DNA of 64,000 nucleotides. It comes from Geosiphon pyriformis (lineage: Eukaryota > Glomeromycota > Glomeromycetes > Archaeosporales > Geosiphonaceae). This document shows, one piece after another, positions 45,936 to 59,625 of the stretch; position 1 is the first letter of the stretch; each line of letters opens with the position of its first letter. The position numbers were made by a program, and so were the translations under genes. A model generated the notes under the pieces. It searched no databases. It saw only the letters and a program-made list of their open reading frames with translations, and was not told where the DNA came from. The stretch spans positions 51,571 to 115,570 of the forward strand of contig JAAOMT010000420.1 in the NCBI GenBank assembly GCA_016748015.1, read 5' to 3'.

Positions 45936-47956
45936 AATAATTTGATGAAAATACCATTGATTGATATTTTTATTATTTGGTTCAAAATATGTATTATGTA
46001 TTTTTGGTTATTTTCTACCAGATTTAAAACTCATTTACTGTGCTATTAAAACATTTTTTTGGTATATTGCATAATTTAAATTGTTATTAAAAGCAAAAAT
46101 ACCTATATAATCTGAATAAAGTACTTTAAAAATTGGAATTATTATTTTTTTTTAATTATTCAATTAAATGTTTAACAATCTAATATTTTTCATTATTTTT
46201 TTGGCTTTAAATAATAATATGCTTCTTTTGGAATTTTTAACCAATTTTAAATATTAACAAATTTAAGTTGTAATTTTTTATTTACTTTTATAAGAAATTT
46301 ATTAATCATAATTAATATTTTATTTTATTTTTGACTTAAATTTTTTTTTGTTATTATTAAAATAAAATATATACTTATTATATATTACTAATATATGTTT
46401 TTTTTGTTAATTTTAAAAAATAAACAAAACTTTAATTATATTTTCTTTTTTTTATTTTAATCTTAATTTTTAATATTTTTTTTAATTTAATAATATTTAA
46501 TAATATTTGATCTTTTATAACCATTATAAAAAAAAATTTAATAATATTTTTAAAATTTTTAATATAATATATTAAATTAATATAAAACAATTCTAATTAT
46601 AATAAATTTTTTGCGATTTTTATATCTATTAATAAATTTTGTTTAATGTTTTTTTAAATTTTATTAAAATAATAGCAAAGTTTTGTGTTTTTAATTATTT
46701 TTACAATATATAATTACATTTTTATTATTAATTTATTAATTTATTTATTTTTTAACATAATATTAATAATTTGCCAAATATTTAATTTATTATATATATT
46801 TAATTTTATTATTAATAACCACTAATATTGTATCTTTTAAACTAATACTTAATTTAATTATAATTATTGTTATTTAAATAAATAATATAAATATTTTAAA
46901 ATATTTACATTATAAATAAGTATATATATAAATAATATTAATTAAGTTATATTAATAAATATTAAAAATATATTTATTATATTTATTATTTTAAATTAAT
47001 AATTATTGATTATAATTATTAAAAAATACTATTTTTATTTTTTATTTTTTATTTATTTTATTATTAAATTAATTTGTGAAAAAAAATAACACAAATAATT
47101 CAATATTATAAATAATTTAATAAAAAACACATAAAATAAACTTAAAATTAACTTAAAAAAGTTAAATAACTTATTAAAAAAGTAAAAAACATTAGAATAA
47201 ATCTGTTAAAAAAAGCAGAAAAAGTTAATTATCAAGTATTAAAAACAATTTTCTGTTTTTTATACAAAAAACTTTATTAAAAATTTTTTAAATTCATAAA
47301 ATTTTTAAATTAACCAATTATTAATTAACATAAAAACATTAAAATTTATCTAAAAAACTTATTTGTAATATTTAATCATTTTTGTAAATTATAATTTACA
47401 AATAACAATATACTATAAATAATAATAATTAAAATAATAAAAATAAAATATATAAAAATACATTTAAAAAAATTTATATTGATTTTTAAAAAGTTAAAAC
47501 AAATTATATATTTACAAATTTTAATTATAATTCTAAAAAAACATATTATTTTTATAAAAAAACTATAAATAATTTTATTTAAAAATTTTATTATACCAAA
47601 AATTATAATACAAATTTTATTAAAAGTTATATTGTTTTTAACTATAAAACCAAAAAATAAACAATATATTTTTTAAAAAAACCAAAATATAAAAAAAATT
47701 TTAAAAAATACAAATTATTATGTATAATTTTAAATTATTGTTATTATTATTAAAATTATTATTACACTTTTTGAATTTTAAAACAATAAAAAATTAAAAA
47801 AATAATCAATTAAAAAATAAAAAAAAAAATATATATATATAAAAATCCAATTATAAATTTATTAAATTTAAAAATTAATTACCTAATTTAAAAACTTATT
47901 ATAATAATTTTATTGTTTTAAACTTTTTTAAATTAATAATTTTTTATTTATTAACA
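45936..47956. other. AT desert
   Basis: About 2 kb composed nearly only of A and T, from about 46140 to the LINE 3' end, with short AT homopolymers and AATTAAT/TATATA motifs. No coding signal on either strand. Confidence 0.75.
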
Positions 47957-50639
47957 TTTTACGAATAAGATTTAAATATTATTTAGTATAATACATCAAA
48001 CTAAGTAATTTAAACTAAGTACAAATCATGTATAAAAAATACATGATTAATTATTCATACCAATTAGAACAACATTATAAATATATTTTAACAGAAACTA
48101 CACAATCAGTACCAAAAAAAAACTGTAGAGTTTATAAGAACCAAAACTAATGCCATATGTTTTTGTAATCCTAAACAACCAAATAACATTATCAAAAAGC
48201 AAAAACAAAGGACCACAACTTTTAGAAAACACAAAATTATTATGTGTAATTAAATATTTTTTCTTTATAAATGCTCTGTACTTGGCTTTTATTAATTACA
48301 TATCAATCCAATAAGCTATTTTCAAACTTTGCACCAACTCAATAACTTTCTTGCTAGCAGTTTTAACACAACCAAAAACAGAAACAGTCTCCAAATACTA
48401 TTTCCCAAACACAAAGTCTTTATACAATACAGTATACATAATATTATTAGAAACATATAAGGAAAGCAATTATAAAATACAAGATAATAACAAGCTTAAA
48501 TCTAACACAAAATTTTATTAAACTATACATAAATTAATAAGTTTTTTGTGAATACCAAAGTTTATTATGTATATAAAAAAATGATCAGAAAGTTTAATTT
48601 TTTCACAATATAGATACAATATACTTGAATATTTTTTATCATATAAGCATTTTCAAACAACAATTGGTAAACACTGATGCAAAGCTTTTATAAAATATGA
48701 GTGCAAATTAGCAGTAAATTTACTCACAAAACTGAATGTTATATGCAAGTTGGGATACCAAACTAACAAAGTTTAAACCCAATTCACATTCTTAATTATG
48801 TTCTAATAAATAACACTAGAATTAAGTTCAGTTTCTTAATAAGCATAATAAACAATCCTAAACATATTGTAAATAAATAACCAATATTCTCAAATACTGT
48901 TATTTTACCAGCTCTGATGTATCTCTCTTTAATAAAAACAAAAAGCAACAAATTCAAACACAAAGCTAAGTTAACTAATATATTAGTATGCTCATTATCT
49001 ATAATACTTAAATGGCTTTTAATCTTAAACCAGAAAATTAAAAGCTCTTTGTATTTAATAAAGTTTGTAATACTATGTTTCTTAAATTAACAGTAATTAT
49101 AAAAGTCAAATAAAGCCATATTTAATTTTGTAATACATACATCCAAAGTGGCTTAATTATCTGAATATACTATAATACTACTAGAAACCAGAACACATTC
49201 TAAGACCAAAGCAATTATCTGTAATTCTGTCATTGTAGAAAATACTAAATTACTAACCTTAATACTAATACCTAAATTCAGGTTGGCAAAAAATACAATC
49301 ATTACATCTTATCTTATATATATCCAAGTTCTTTAAAAATCTATCTGTGTAAACATCAATAATATTCAAATTAGCATTAGAAAGACATTGTTTTACTGTG
49401 AAAAAATCACTAATATTTAAAATATTTAAAAGTTGAAAGTTACTACTAAGTAGCCAGACAGCAGAATAAGAAGTAAAATTAACTAAGTAACTATACATCA
49501 ATTTGAACTAAACAGATATTGGGCCTCTAAGATTAAGTTTTTTCTAATAATGAAAATTCTTCTAATTAAAAACTAACTTCTTCTTATCATACAATTGTTC
49601 AACAAAAAGAATACTAAACCTCTTAAATAAGCAAGAAACATTATAAAATATTTTATTTTTTAAAACAAAAGACATAAAAGTACCACCAGAAAAATAAAAT
49701 ACAAAAAAAAGATTATTGACAAGAGAAACATTATAATCCAAAAAAATTTTTATTACACTAATCAAAAAATTGTTAACTGAACTGATCTTTAACTTCACAA
49801 AAATTTGTAAAGAATAAATAGAAAACCAACTCAAAATCTGTAAATTTAAAGATCTATGATCAAACAAATGTCTGAAAATTCTACTAGTATTTAAAAAACT
49901 TAACACAAAAGCTAATTTACTTTTTGCTTGTACTTGCTTAAATGATTTTAAGTTATATAAAGATAGATAATAAAAAACTTTATTAAAAAATTTTTTTGGC
50001 AAGCCAGCTTTTATTTTTAAACTCTTTTTAATCAGCATATTTTATTTGTTATACATACTTTTAAAGACAAAACTAAATTGTGTTTTATAACTAACAATAG
50101 ATTAAAATATAGCCAAAACTAAATAAAAAAACCATTTGTTTAAAATAGTTTTTTATAAGATTATATTGGCAAAAAACCTGATATTTGAATAAGTTTTTCT
50201 CAAACTAAGTTTGAATAAACTTTCAAAAGATAAAAAAATACCAAAATATTTATAAAATTCTTTATTTTGTGCTATAAATATTAGCAGACCACTTATTAAC
50301 AACAAGACATTTCTAACTCTTCAATTAATAAGAATGGCTACTGTTTTTTCATTGTTAATTAAAATATTATTAATATTAAAAAATTCACTTACAATATTCA
50401 AAATATATTAAGTAGCAGCTTAACTACTTCTTACTTAAATTGTATTATTAATAAAAATACTAGCTACCAGATATAAAGTCAATTTATCCAGATTTTCTAT
50501 TCTGCCAGTTTTGACTACAAACTTAGTGTTAATATGATAATTATACAAGCTTTTATGTTTTTTGACTTTACATAAAAGAGGATTATAGAAAATTTTTCAA
50601 AGCAGAGAGAAGAAAACTTTATTCTAATTCAGACTATTA

Positions 50640-51599
50640 TGTTGTTATCAGAAGTTTTTGGTCTCTTTTCTTAAATGTTGCTAATGGCTGTTTGTTGTGA
50701 ATTTACGTTTTCTAGAAGTAGTTGAACCTCCAATAACTGAATTTATTTTCAAATTATTTCCTATAATTTGAACTACTGGGCTTATAAGTGAAATAGCCAA
50801 TTCCATGCCAGTTACTTTTATGTAGTTATGTTGTAGTAAATGTCAACTCTTTCCCAGGAATTGCTCATCTGGAAGCTCACTAAAAATGTGTAGTTGCTTT
50901 GCTATAAAAGTCAACTCTTCTACAAGAATCTTGTTTGTAGGCTACCTTAATAATTATAATAAGAAAAAAAAATAAAAATAAAAGAATTGTAAAAAAAATA
51001 GAATTCTACTAAGGGAAACGTTTTTTATTCAGACCTGGAGTTACTAACAGATTACTGAAATTGGTAGCTAATCAATTTCAAAATATTAGTTGTGTTGAGG
51101 GAATTTCAAGTGTAATAATTAAAAGATTTGTTTTTCGAATATTTAATTTTTATTTGAGATATGTAAAAAATAATTTGTTTTAATTAAGATATCTAAAGTA
51201 AGCTACTATGATAAGATACATTTTCTTGAAAAGAGAAGCTTTTCTTTTATACAACTTGTTGAGTACTAGTTTTTGAACTTGCACTTTTCTCTTTTCTACA
51301 ATTTTAGCAAACTAAAGATATATTTTAGCAAATTACAAGTTATTTTTATAAACTATTGATTATTTCGGCCAATTTTTGCTAATTTCGGCGAATTTTTGAA
51401 TATTAAATGGTTCAGAGTATTGTGTGATTTAATCATCTTAATTTTTATAGTACAATCGAATTATTAATTAAATGATAATAATTGATAATTTGATTAAATA
51501 ATAAGTGATAATTGAAATAATAATAATATATACTAATTAATAATAGGAATTATAAGAGTAATTTTATGCTAATTAATAGCTAAAATTCTGCTGGTAATA
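50640..51599 (+). repeat. ~1-kb dispersed repeat, copy R1 (inverted relative to R2/R3)
   Basis: Starts TGTTGTTATCAG and ends CTGGTAATA. It is the reverse complement of 52616-53599 and 58632-59625, sharing CGTTTTCTAGAAGTAG, GTAGGCTACC and CCTGGAGTTACTAACAGATT. The ends are an imperfect inverted repeat (TGTTAC..GTAACA type), so it may be a solo LTR or a MITE-like element. Confidence 0.7.
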
Positions 51600-52615
51600 C
51601 CAGCTTAAGCCAAGTATAATGCCAAAATAACATTAACATACAGCCCTAAAATTGAAATGAAGAATTTATTTTTGAAAAGCAATCTGATAAACAACAGCTG
51701 ACCAACAACTTCTAAAATCTTGTTTACATATCTTACTAGCTTAGTATTTATAATAACTGCAACACCAAAACCCAAATAGCCAAAGTTTAGATCAGAAATA
51801 AACACTCAAAAATCATCAAATTTGTTAACAATCCAAGAATAAATCTTTCTCTTTAATTTTATTTTAATAATAATAAAAATCATATTATTTATTTTTCTAT
51901 GTCAACAAATAACATTTTTTTGCTTAACAGAATTATTTAAACTCTTAACATTACATGTAGCAATCTTTTAAATTAGATCTGTCATTGAAAAAAATAAAAT
52001 TCCAATTCCAAAACAAAATTGTTTATTTTGGCCAAAAGACTCATAACTATGTCTAAAAAACTTATTAAATTGTCTTCTTATTTAGAAACCACTAATAAAT
52101 TTACAGCTACTGCTCTCATAACAGTTCCACTACTAATAACCACACTTGAATTCTTACTCATTACTATATTTGCCTCTTGATTCTGTAATAAAAGAGTTAT
52201 CAATAATTAACATCTAAGGCTAAATTGGAAAACCATTAATTTGAGTGTATTTAATTTTTTAGTTAGTTTATCAATCTGCTTTGCAAGACTAGTAAAACTA
52301 CACTCAAAAGCAGCAAACCTATTATCCAAATTTTTTAACATAAACAAAAAGGCTTTTGTCTCCAAAAAAAACCAAAATTTGTTAAACTCTTTTGTACAAA
52401 AAGAAAAAGAAACAAGAATCTACCAACAATCTTGGCCTAAGAGACATTACTAAAAGACACTAAATGTGTTATAGAAGCTGATTTTTTAACATAGATGGTG
52501 GCCAATCTGCTTTTATCTGCCTTAAAAAATACTCTATAAATTAAGCCATCAAAAGAAATGTTCTTATTTACAATACAATTTAAGAATGTGTAATCCAATT
52601 TCTTATACTTTGTAT

Positions 52616-53599
52616 TATTACCAGTAAAATTTTAGCTATTAATTAGCATGAAATTATCTTCATAATTTCTATTATTAATTAGCATATATTATTATTATTT
52701 CGATTATTACTTATTATTTAATCAAATTATCAAATATTATTACTCAATTAATAATTTGATTTGTACCATAGAAATTAAGATGATCAAATTACACAATACC
52801 CTGAACCATTTAATATAGTCAAAATTCGCCGAAATTAATGAAAATTGGCCGAAATAATTAATAGTTTAGTGAAATAACTTGTAGTTTACTGAAATATATC
52901 TTTAGTTTACCAAAATTATAGCAAAGAGAAAAGTGCAAGTTTAAAGACTAGTACTACTACAAGTTATATAAAAGAAGAGCTTCTTTTTTCAAGAAAATGT
53001 ATCTTCTTATATCTTTTTATAATATCTTATCATAATATCTTACTTTAGATATCTTAATTGAAACAAATTATCTTTTACACATTTCAAATAAAAATTAAAT
53101 ATTCAAAAACCAAATTTTTTAAATTATTACACTTGAAATTCTTTTAACATAACTAATATTTTGAAATTAATTAGCTACCAATTTCAGTAATTTGTTAGTA
53201 ACTCTAGGCCTGGATAGAAACGTTTCTCTTGACAAAATTCTATTTTTTTTATATTTCTTTTATTTATTTATTTTTTTCTTATTACAATTATTAGGGTAGC
53301 CTACAGACAAGATTCCTGTAAAAAAGTTAACTTTCACAGCAAAATAACTACACATTTTTAGTGAGCTCTTAGATGAGCAATTCCTGGAAAAGAGTTGACA
53401 TTTATTACAACATAACTACATAAAGTAACTGGTATAGAATTGGCTATTTCATTTATAAGCCCAATAGTTCAAATTATAGAAGATAATTTGAAGATAAATT
53501 CAGTTATTGAAGGTTCAATTGCTTCCAGAAAACATGAAATTAGCAACAGACAAACAACAAACAACCTTTAAAAAAAAAGACCAAAAATCTCTAATAACA
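52616..53599 (-). repeat. ~1-kb dispersed repeat, copy R2
   Basis: Same family as R1 in the opposite orientation, bounded by TATTACCAG at the left and CTAATAACA at the right. Together R1 and R2 form a large inverted pair around 51600-52615, which encodes LINE ORF1/endonuclease. Confidence 0.7.
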
Positions 53600-56015
53600 G
53601 TGTACTTAATAGTATCTAAATAAAACCAACATAAATTAACACCCCTAAGCACTAGCATTGTTTTCATAACAACATTTAAAAACTTAGCAAATCAAAACAA
53701 ACAACTGCATATCTGGCTCAAATGTACATAATTGGATAATAATTTATAATACATGTTTTCTCATTTACAAATCTAATGAAGTCCTAAATATTATGAGCAT
53801 TTGTTTTTATTGGCAGTATATAAAGCAGTATTCTATAACAATCTTTTGTATTTCATGTTTTCTTGTCCAAATTGGTCTTAATAACTCACATAGCATCTTT
53901 TTTAATCAAAATAAACTATTTTGCTATGACCAAATTAGCATAAATAAATTGTTCAAATTTTACTACAGTCTTTTGTTACATTCTCATTAATTGCATTTTG
54001 ATTGAAATAATCAATTCAAATTCAGACAATACAATATACACAGTCTTAATTGACATCTTAATTAGAATTTTTTTGATCATTATAGTTTAATCTGATTAGT
54101 CAATTAATTTTTTGAGATCAATATTCACCAAAATTTTCACACTCTTAGTTTTATTAAAAGCCTGTACCAAGCTCAATTCGAAAATAAATATTACTTTGAT
54201 AATTCTAACAAATTTTAAGGAGGTAAATACTTCTCTAAAATCATTAATTCCTGAAAACAATTTCTTAACTACTGAGCATTTTTTTTGAAATGTTTTTTTA
54301 ATAACCTTGTTCAACCCAATATTTAAAGTAAAAAACTTCTTAATAGACACATTGACTAGATTTTTTAGAAAAAAAGAAAGAATTAGAGGAGCATTCAAAA
54401 GAATATTATTACTGTTATCATTCAAAAAATCAATCTTTTCTAATAGTTTTTTCAAAGCTTTTTTGGTTTTTACCTACAAATTTTTTAGTATTTTATTAGA
54501 GTTTTTTCCATTAAAAGTATTTTCTTTATCATAATTAATATTGGTTTTTTTATCAGATACTCTTTTTTTATATTAATACTATTGAATTTAGTAATGTTAC
54601 TAGTTTTTGAATTCTAAAAGCAACTACTTAATTCTTTATTAGAATCTTTTCTGTTATTAATACTATTTTCTAAAACACCACTTCTCTTTTTTTTTGAAAA
54701 AATAGGTTTAGAATTAACATTAAAGCCAAAGTTCTTAATAGATTTTTTTATAACAGTAATACTAAGGCCAATAATAGTTTCATAATTAAGCAAAAATAGT
54801 TTAAATTTATTGTATTAAATGATTAAAAATTCTTGTTAATAAATATGCTTTTTTTTGTGAATTTTGCACATAAGAAAAAAAGAAGTTTTTTTTTTTGTAT
54901 TTAATTTAATTTTATATATATATATATTTTTTTTTTAAACATTTAACGAGTAAAATCCAAACACTGCCTAGTGCAATACATTATACAAATGATCTAAACT
55001 AAGTGTAAATCATGCACTTTCTACACATGACCAGCCACTCAGACCAATTAGGACAACACTATACATCTATATGAACAGAAACTTTATTACCTATGTCTGA
55101 AAAAAACAAACAAGACTTATGAAAACTGAAACCAATACCAATTGTCTCAGTAATACCCAGCAATCCAATCATGTCTGCTGACAGCACTGAAAAAAGCCCA
55201 GAAATCGAGATAGGAACAGATCCATTATGTAGAATAAGTCCATTTTTTTCAATGAAAGCATAGTGCTTGGCATAAACCAACCAAATGTCTTCCCAAAAAG
55301 CATGACTAAACTCATACACAAAGACCACAATGTTCTGACTCACTACTTTGGAATTCTTGAAAACAAAGACAGACTTATGAAACCAATTCTTGAAAACAAA
55401 ACCCTTGTACAGAGTAGTGCTAACCAAAACATCAGACGAACAAGTAAACAACAGCTATGAGACAACTAAAAAAGAACAACTCAGACTGGATTGCACTTCC
55501 CAAGCTGATACATGAGAGTTCAACAAACAAGCACAATTATCAGCATCAAATAAACAAAAAAAAACATGGTCTGAGACTTCAACATTGCCACAAAACAAAC
55601 ACATTACACTAAAGTAACTCTTATTATAAAGCCATTTATGCATGGCAACAGAAAGCCGAAAGTGCAATGTCTTCATAAAATACATCTAGAAAACAGCAAT
55701 CTGCTTGTTAATAAAGCCAGCAGTCATGTGAGAGTCTGGATGCTATACCAATGATGATTTGATCCAATCAATATCTGCATGCAGACTATCCACCACCACC
55801 CATAAACCAGAACCGATTTCTCAATGTGCACAATGAACTGACCAAAAAACATCCTGAACAAAATGCCTAGAATTACCAGAAATGGCAGCACCATCAACCC
55901 TAAGATAGCATTTATTGATAGAATAGGGCAGATTCTAGCTAGAGAAAGCTGCAGCTCTGGCCAACTTATCTGCATGCTCATTGTCCAAAACACCCAAATG
56001 ATCTTTGACCTTATA

Positions 56016-56435
56016 TCAATTAATATTCAAATTCTTATAATGAATAACATTTACAATGTGGCGATGTTCAATCCAACACCAATTTCTAAAATCTGGGTGA
56101 ACCAAATTCAGCTCCAATTTGCAAGCATCCAAAGCCGCTTGACTGTTCAAAAACAAGTTAATTGAGCAAGAAGAAGGGACATACTCGAGAGCTAGAGCAA
56201 TGGCCTGCAACTCTGTCAAGGTAGAAGACATCAAACCAGAAACTTCTACACCCAAACTCATACCAATGTCTTCAAAGAAAACAGCAGCCCCAGCTTTCAT
56301 ATTAACAGACCCCAAATTACTCAAAGATCCATTCATATAGACAAAAAGATGATCAACATCAGAACACAGCAAATTGGTTCTAATAGCATTAAACCCACTA
56401 AAACAAAGAATATTTGAAGAGCTGCCATCATCCAA
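56016..56435 (-). pseudogene. LINE RNase H domain with two Asp to Asn changes
   Basis: 139 open codons. FVYMNGSLSNLGS is the first RNase H motif, normally TDGS: Asn at 56331-56333. TELQAIALALEY keeps the Glu. NLFLNSQAALDAC is the third motif, normally SDSQ: Asn at 56145-56147. The C-terminal WIEHRHIVNVIH is intact. RNase H would remove template RNA during reverse transcription. Two lost carboxylates make this copy inactive. Confidence 0.75.
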
Positions 56436-57410
56436 AGGCGAGGAATAGACAAAAAGAGAGGACGCACCACCAAGAAATTGAACAGAAAGCTCAAACTAGG
56501 CAGGAACTAGACCACATGGGTCCAATTGCTTCTACCACTTGAAGGTTTTCCTATCAAAAATAGTTTCACTTCAGTCAAGCAGCTGGTCTATAAAGGCAAT
56601 TCCATAACACCAAAGCAAAGAGACACACTTAAAATAAATTGATTCACCAAAAACACAAGATATAGAAGTTTTACCCCAATGACAAAAAGCATTGGTCAAG
56701 GAGCCACCCAAGAACAAATCACTTTCAGAAAAAATGTGCACCATACCAGCCAGAAAATTATTCAGAGGGTTGACCTTAACATGAACTGGGTACTGCAAAG
56801 GATAAAGTGGATGCCAGCAGAGGACCTAAAGATTATATGACCAGTAAGAGAATAAACAACCCAAAATACCAATAAAGTTTGCAAAAGAAATGACCAAGGC
56901 CGACTTATTCTTAGCCTGAATCTGCTTAAAAGTTTTTAAACCATACGGAGAAGGATGATGAATTGAATCAATAGGAAAGTCATGCAGCAGGCCAGACTTA
57001 GATTTCAAGTCCTTATAAATCAGAGTGTCCCACTTTTCACAAGCACTAACAGGAACATAACTGAATTGTGTTCTATAACCAACAATAGAAAAAAGAACTG
57101 CCGAAACCAAATACAAAAACTGCTTATTAGATACTGCTTTCTTGAAGACCAGATTAGCAAAAAACCATGCTTTGGCCAAGCTAGGTTTGAAAAGACCCTT
57201 AATCAACAGATAAATTCCTAAATAGCAATGTGATTTCTCTTTCTTGGTAATAGAAATAGGTAACCCACTGATCAACAAGGAAGGATCCACAACCTTGCAA
57301 TTGATGAAAATGGCCACAGTTTTATCATTATTAATTGAAATATTATTGATATCAAAAAATTCACTAGCAACATTGAGAATGTGCTGTGTAGCACTTTGAC
57401 TGCTGCCAAC

Positions 57411-58625
57411 TCATATAGTATTATTAACAAAGGCATCTGTGGCAAAAAAAGAGAAGAGACCAGTCCGAAATTCAGCATGACCACACCCAAAAATAAAGTA
57501 AGAATTCAACCTATATTTATACCTATCTGTTTGTCTCTTGAACTTACACAGAAAAGGATCATAAAATATGCACCAAAGGAGCAGTGAGAACACCTCCTTC
57601 TGGTTCAAGCTGTCATGTATCCTGTATCTATCTGTTAAACCAAAATCTGTTATAACCTTATTAACGCGATCATTATGAATACTACCAAAAAATCTAATGA
57701 ATCTGCTACACATCTTTATTCTAACCAAACTGTTTCGAAGATGCTTCCACCCAACAGAATTATAAGTCTTTCACATGTTCTGCAAGACCAATCAGAGTTT
57801 ATGACTCTTTTTTAAAGCATCTTCAACCACTGAATTAAAAATAGGTGACTGCATTGTTGTACCCCTAAGGACCAAAAAATTGTCCTCACACAAAACATCA
57901 AAAGTACTATATGCCAATGAAATCCTATTCAAAAAAATTTTGGAAAGAATTTTACAGGCAGTTTCAATCAAGGCAATAGGTCAGGTGTTTGTGAAAATTC
58001 TATTCCATTCATATGGCTTAGGAATTATCAAAACCCAAGCTTCCTTCCAAGCACCAGGTACTGATTTGTGGATCAAACAAGAATTCAAAAGCACCAAAAG
58101 CATATCTAAAACTGATTTATTGCAATGTTTCCAGAGTTCATTCAAAATCCCAGAGAAATTAGCAGCATTACTCTTGGAAAGATTAGAAACCACACCAAGC
58201 AATTCATCAACACCAACAGAACACATTATGCCAAAAAAGGCATCATTGAAAACATACTCCAAAGGCCAGTATTGGCAGGACCATTCATCTGAGATGTCAA
58301 ACATTACCCTATGCTTCTTGGTCCAACCTTCTATAATCCTATCCATCCTAGATTTGACTAGGCTTGGCTCCAATACCAATTTATCACCTATCACCAGATG
58401 ATCCAGTACCACCTTGTGAAAAGGGTGCTCCAAAACACTCCTAATGGTGTGACCCTTGTCTGATTCAAAACTTTTCATTCTCTTATTAATAGCTACCTTA
58501 ATACATGCTTCCTCAGCATGCTTAGATTCCAGCAACTTAGAAAAGTGGTAAGATTTTCTCATCTTAGCCAAAGCTAAGTAAATTGTGTTGAAATTAAAAC
58601 CTGAAAGAAATAAAAACTTTACCAC
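57411..58625 (-). pseudogene. LINE reverse transcriptase region
   Basis: Composed of two open stretches (58625-57981 and 57728-57411) joined through stops at about 57978 and 57810-57740. It contains the fingers/palm motifs (NTxPIALIETACKILSKIFL and RIKMCSRFIRFFGSIHNDRV, then KEVFSLLLWCIFYDPFL). The catalytic box reads AFVNNTI (Asn codons at 57420-57425) where active copies have two Asp. A TGA follows in place of Trp. Confidence 0.78.
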
Positions 58626-58631
58626 TAATAC

Positions 58632-59625
58632 TGTTACCAGTAGAATTTTAGCTATTAATTAGCAGAAAAATTACCCTTATAATTTCTATAATTAATTAGT
58701 ATATTAATATTATTTCAAATTATCATTTATTATTTAATCAATTATCACATATCATAATTCAATTAAATAATCTAATTAGTATAACAGAAAGTAGGATGAT
58801 CAAATTACACAATACCCTGAACTTTATAACATTCTAAAATTCGCCGAAATTTATAAGAAATTCACTGAAATTTACAGAAATTCACCGAAATTATGAATAG
58901 TTCACCCAAATTAATTAATAGTTCAGCGAAATAACTTGCAGTTCATCAAAATGTATCTTTAGTTCACCAAAATTTGAGCAAAGAGAAAAAGTGCAAGTTT
59001 ATAGACTAGTATTACAACAAGTTGTATAAAAGAAGAGCTTTTTTCTTTAAAAAAATGTATCTTACCATAGTAACTTACTTCAAATATCTTAATTGGAACA
59101 AATCATCTTTTACAAAATCAAATAAAAATTAAAATATTCGAAAACCAAATCCTTAAAATTATTATACTTGAAATTCCCTTAACACAACTAACATTTTGAA
59201 ATTGATTAGCTACCAATTTCAGTAATCTGTTAGTGACTCCAGGCCTGGATAGAAAACGTTTCTCTTGATAAAATCCTATTTCTTTTACATTTCTTTTATT
59301 TTTCTTTTTTTTTTTCATTATAATTGTTAGGGTAGCCTACAGACAAGATTCCTGTAAAAGAGTTGACTTTTACAGCAAAGTAACTACACATTTTTAGTAA
59401 GCTTCTAGATGAACAATTCCTAAGAAAAAGTTGATGTTTACTACAACATAACCACATAAAGTAACTGGCAAGGAATTGGCTATTCCACTTATAAGCCCAG
59501 CAGTTCAAATTATAGAAGATAAATTCAGTTATTGGAGGTTCAACTACTTCTAGAAAACGTGAATTTACAACCAACAGATAGTTACAACATTCAAGAAAAG
59601 AGACCAAAAACCTCCAGTAACAACA
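58632..59625 (-). repeat. ~1-kb dispersed repeat, copy R3, inserted in LINE copy 2
   Basis: Bounded by TGTTACCAG (left) and CCAGTAACAACA (right). It is flanked by AATAGTG and ATTAGTG on the minus strand, a near-perfect 7-8 bp target duplication. LINE coding sequence resumes on both sides, which proves insertion. It contains a cluster of short TTCRCYGAAATT units (about 58850-58960). Confidence 0.75.

Larger units (their letters stand above)
47957..54840 (-). mobile_element. Degraded LINE (copy 1), invaded by two ~1-kb repeats
   Basis: Read on the minus strand. The 5' part (about 54840-53600) holds decayed ORF1. ORF1 continues at about 52615-52440 (VFFKADKSRLATIYVKKSAS). The endonuclease (EEP) part follows to 51605 (YLGFGVAVIINTKLVRYV, LFKNKFFISILGLY). 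After a ~1-kb inverted repeat, the element resumes inside RT (about 50640), continues through the RT thumb and linker (50038-49562) and RNase H (49501-49265), and ends at about 47957. The segment between EEP and mid-RT, present in copy 2, is missing. The 3' end matches copy 2's 3' end (ACTAAGT..AAATCATG at about 48001 and 54994). Heavy C:G to T:A change has raised AT and added stops. Confidence 0.72.
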
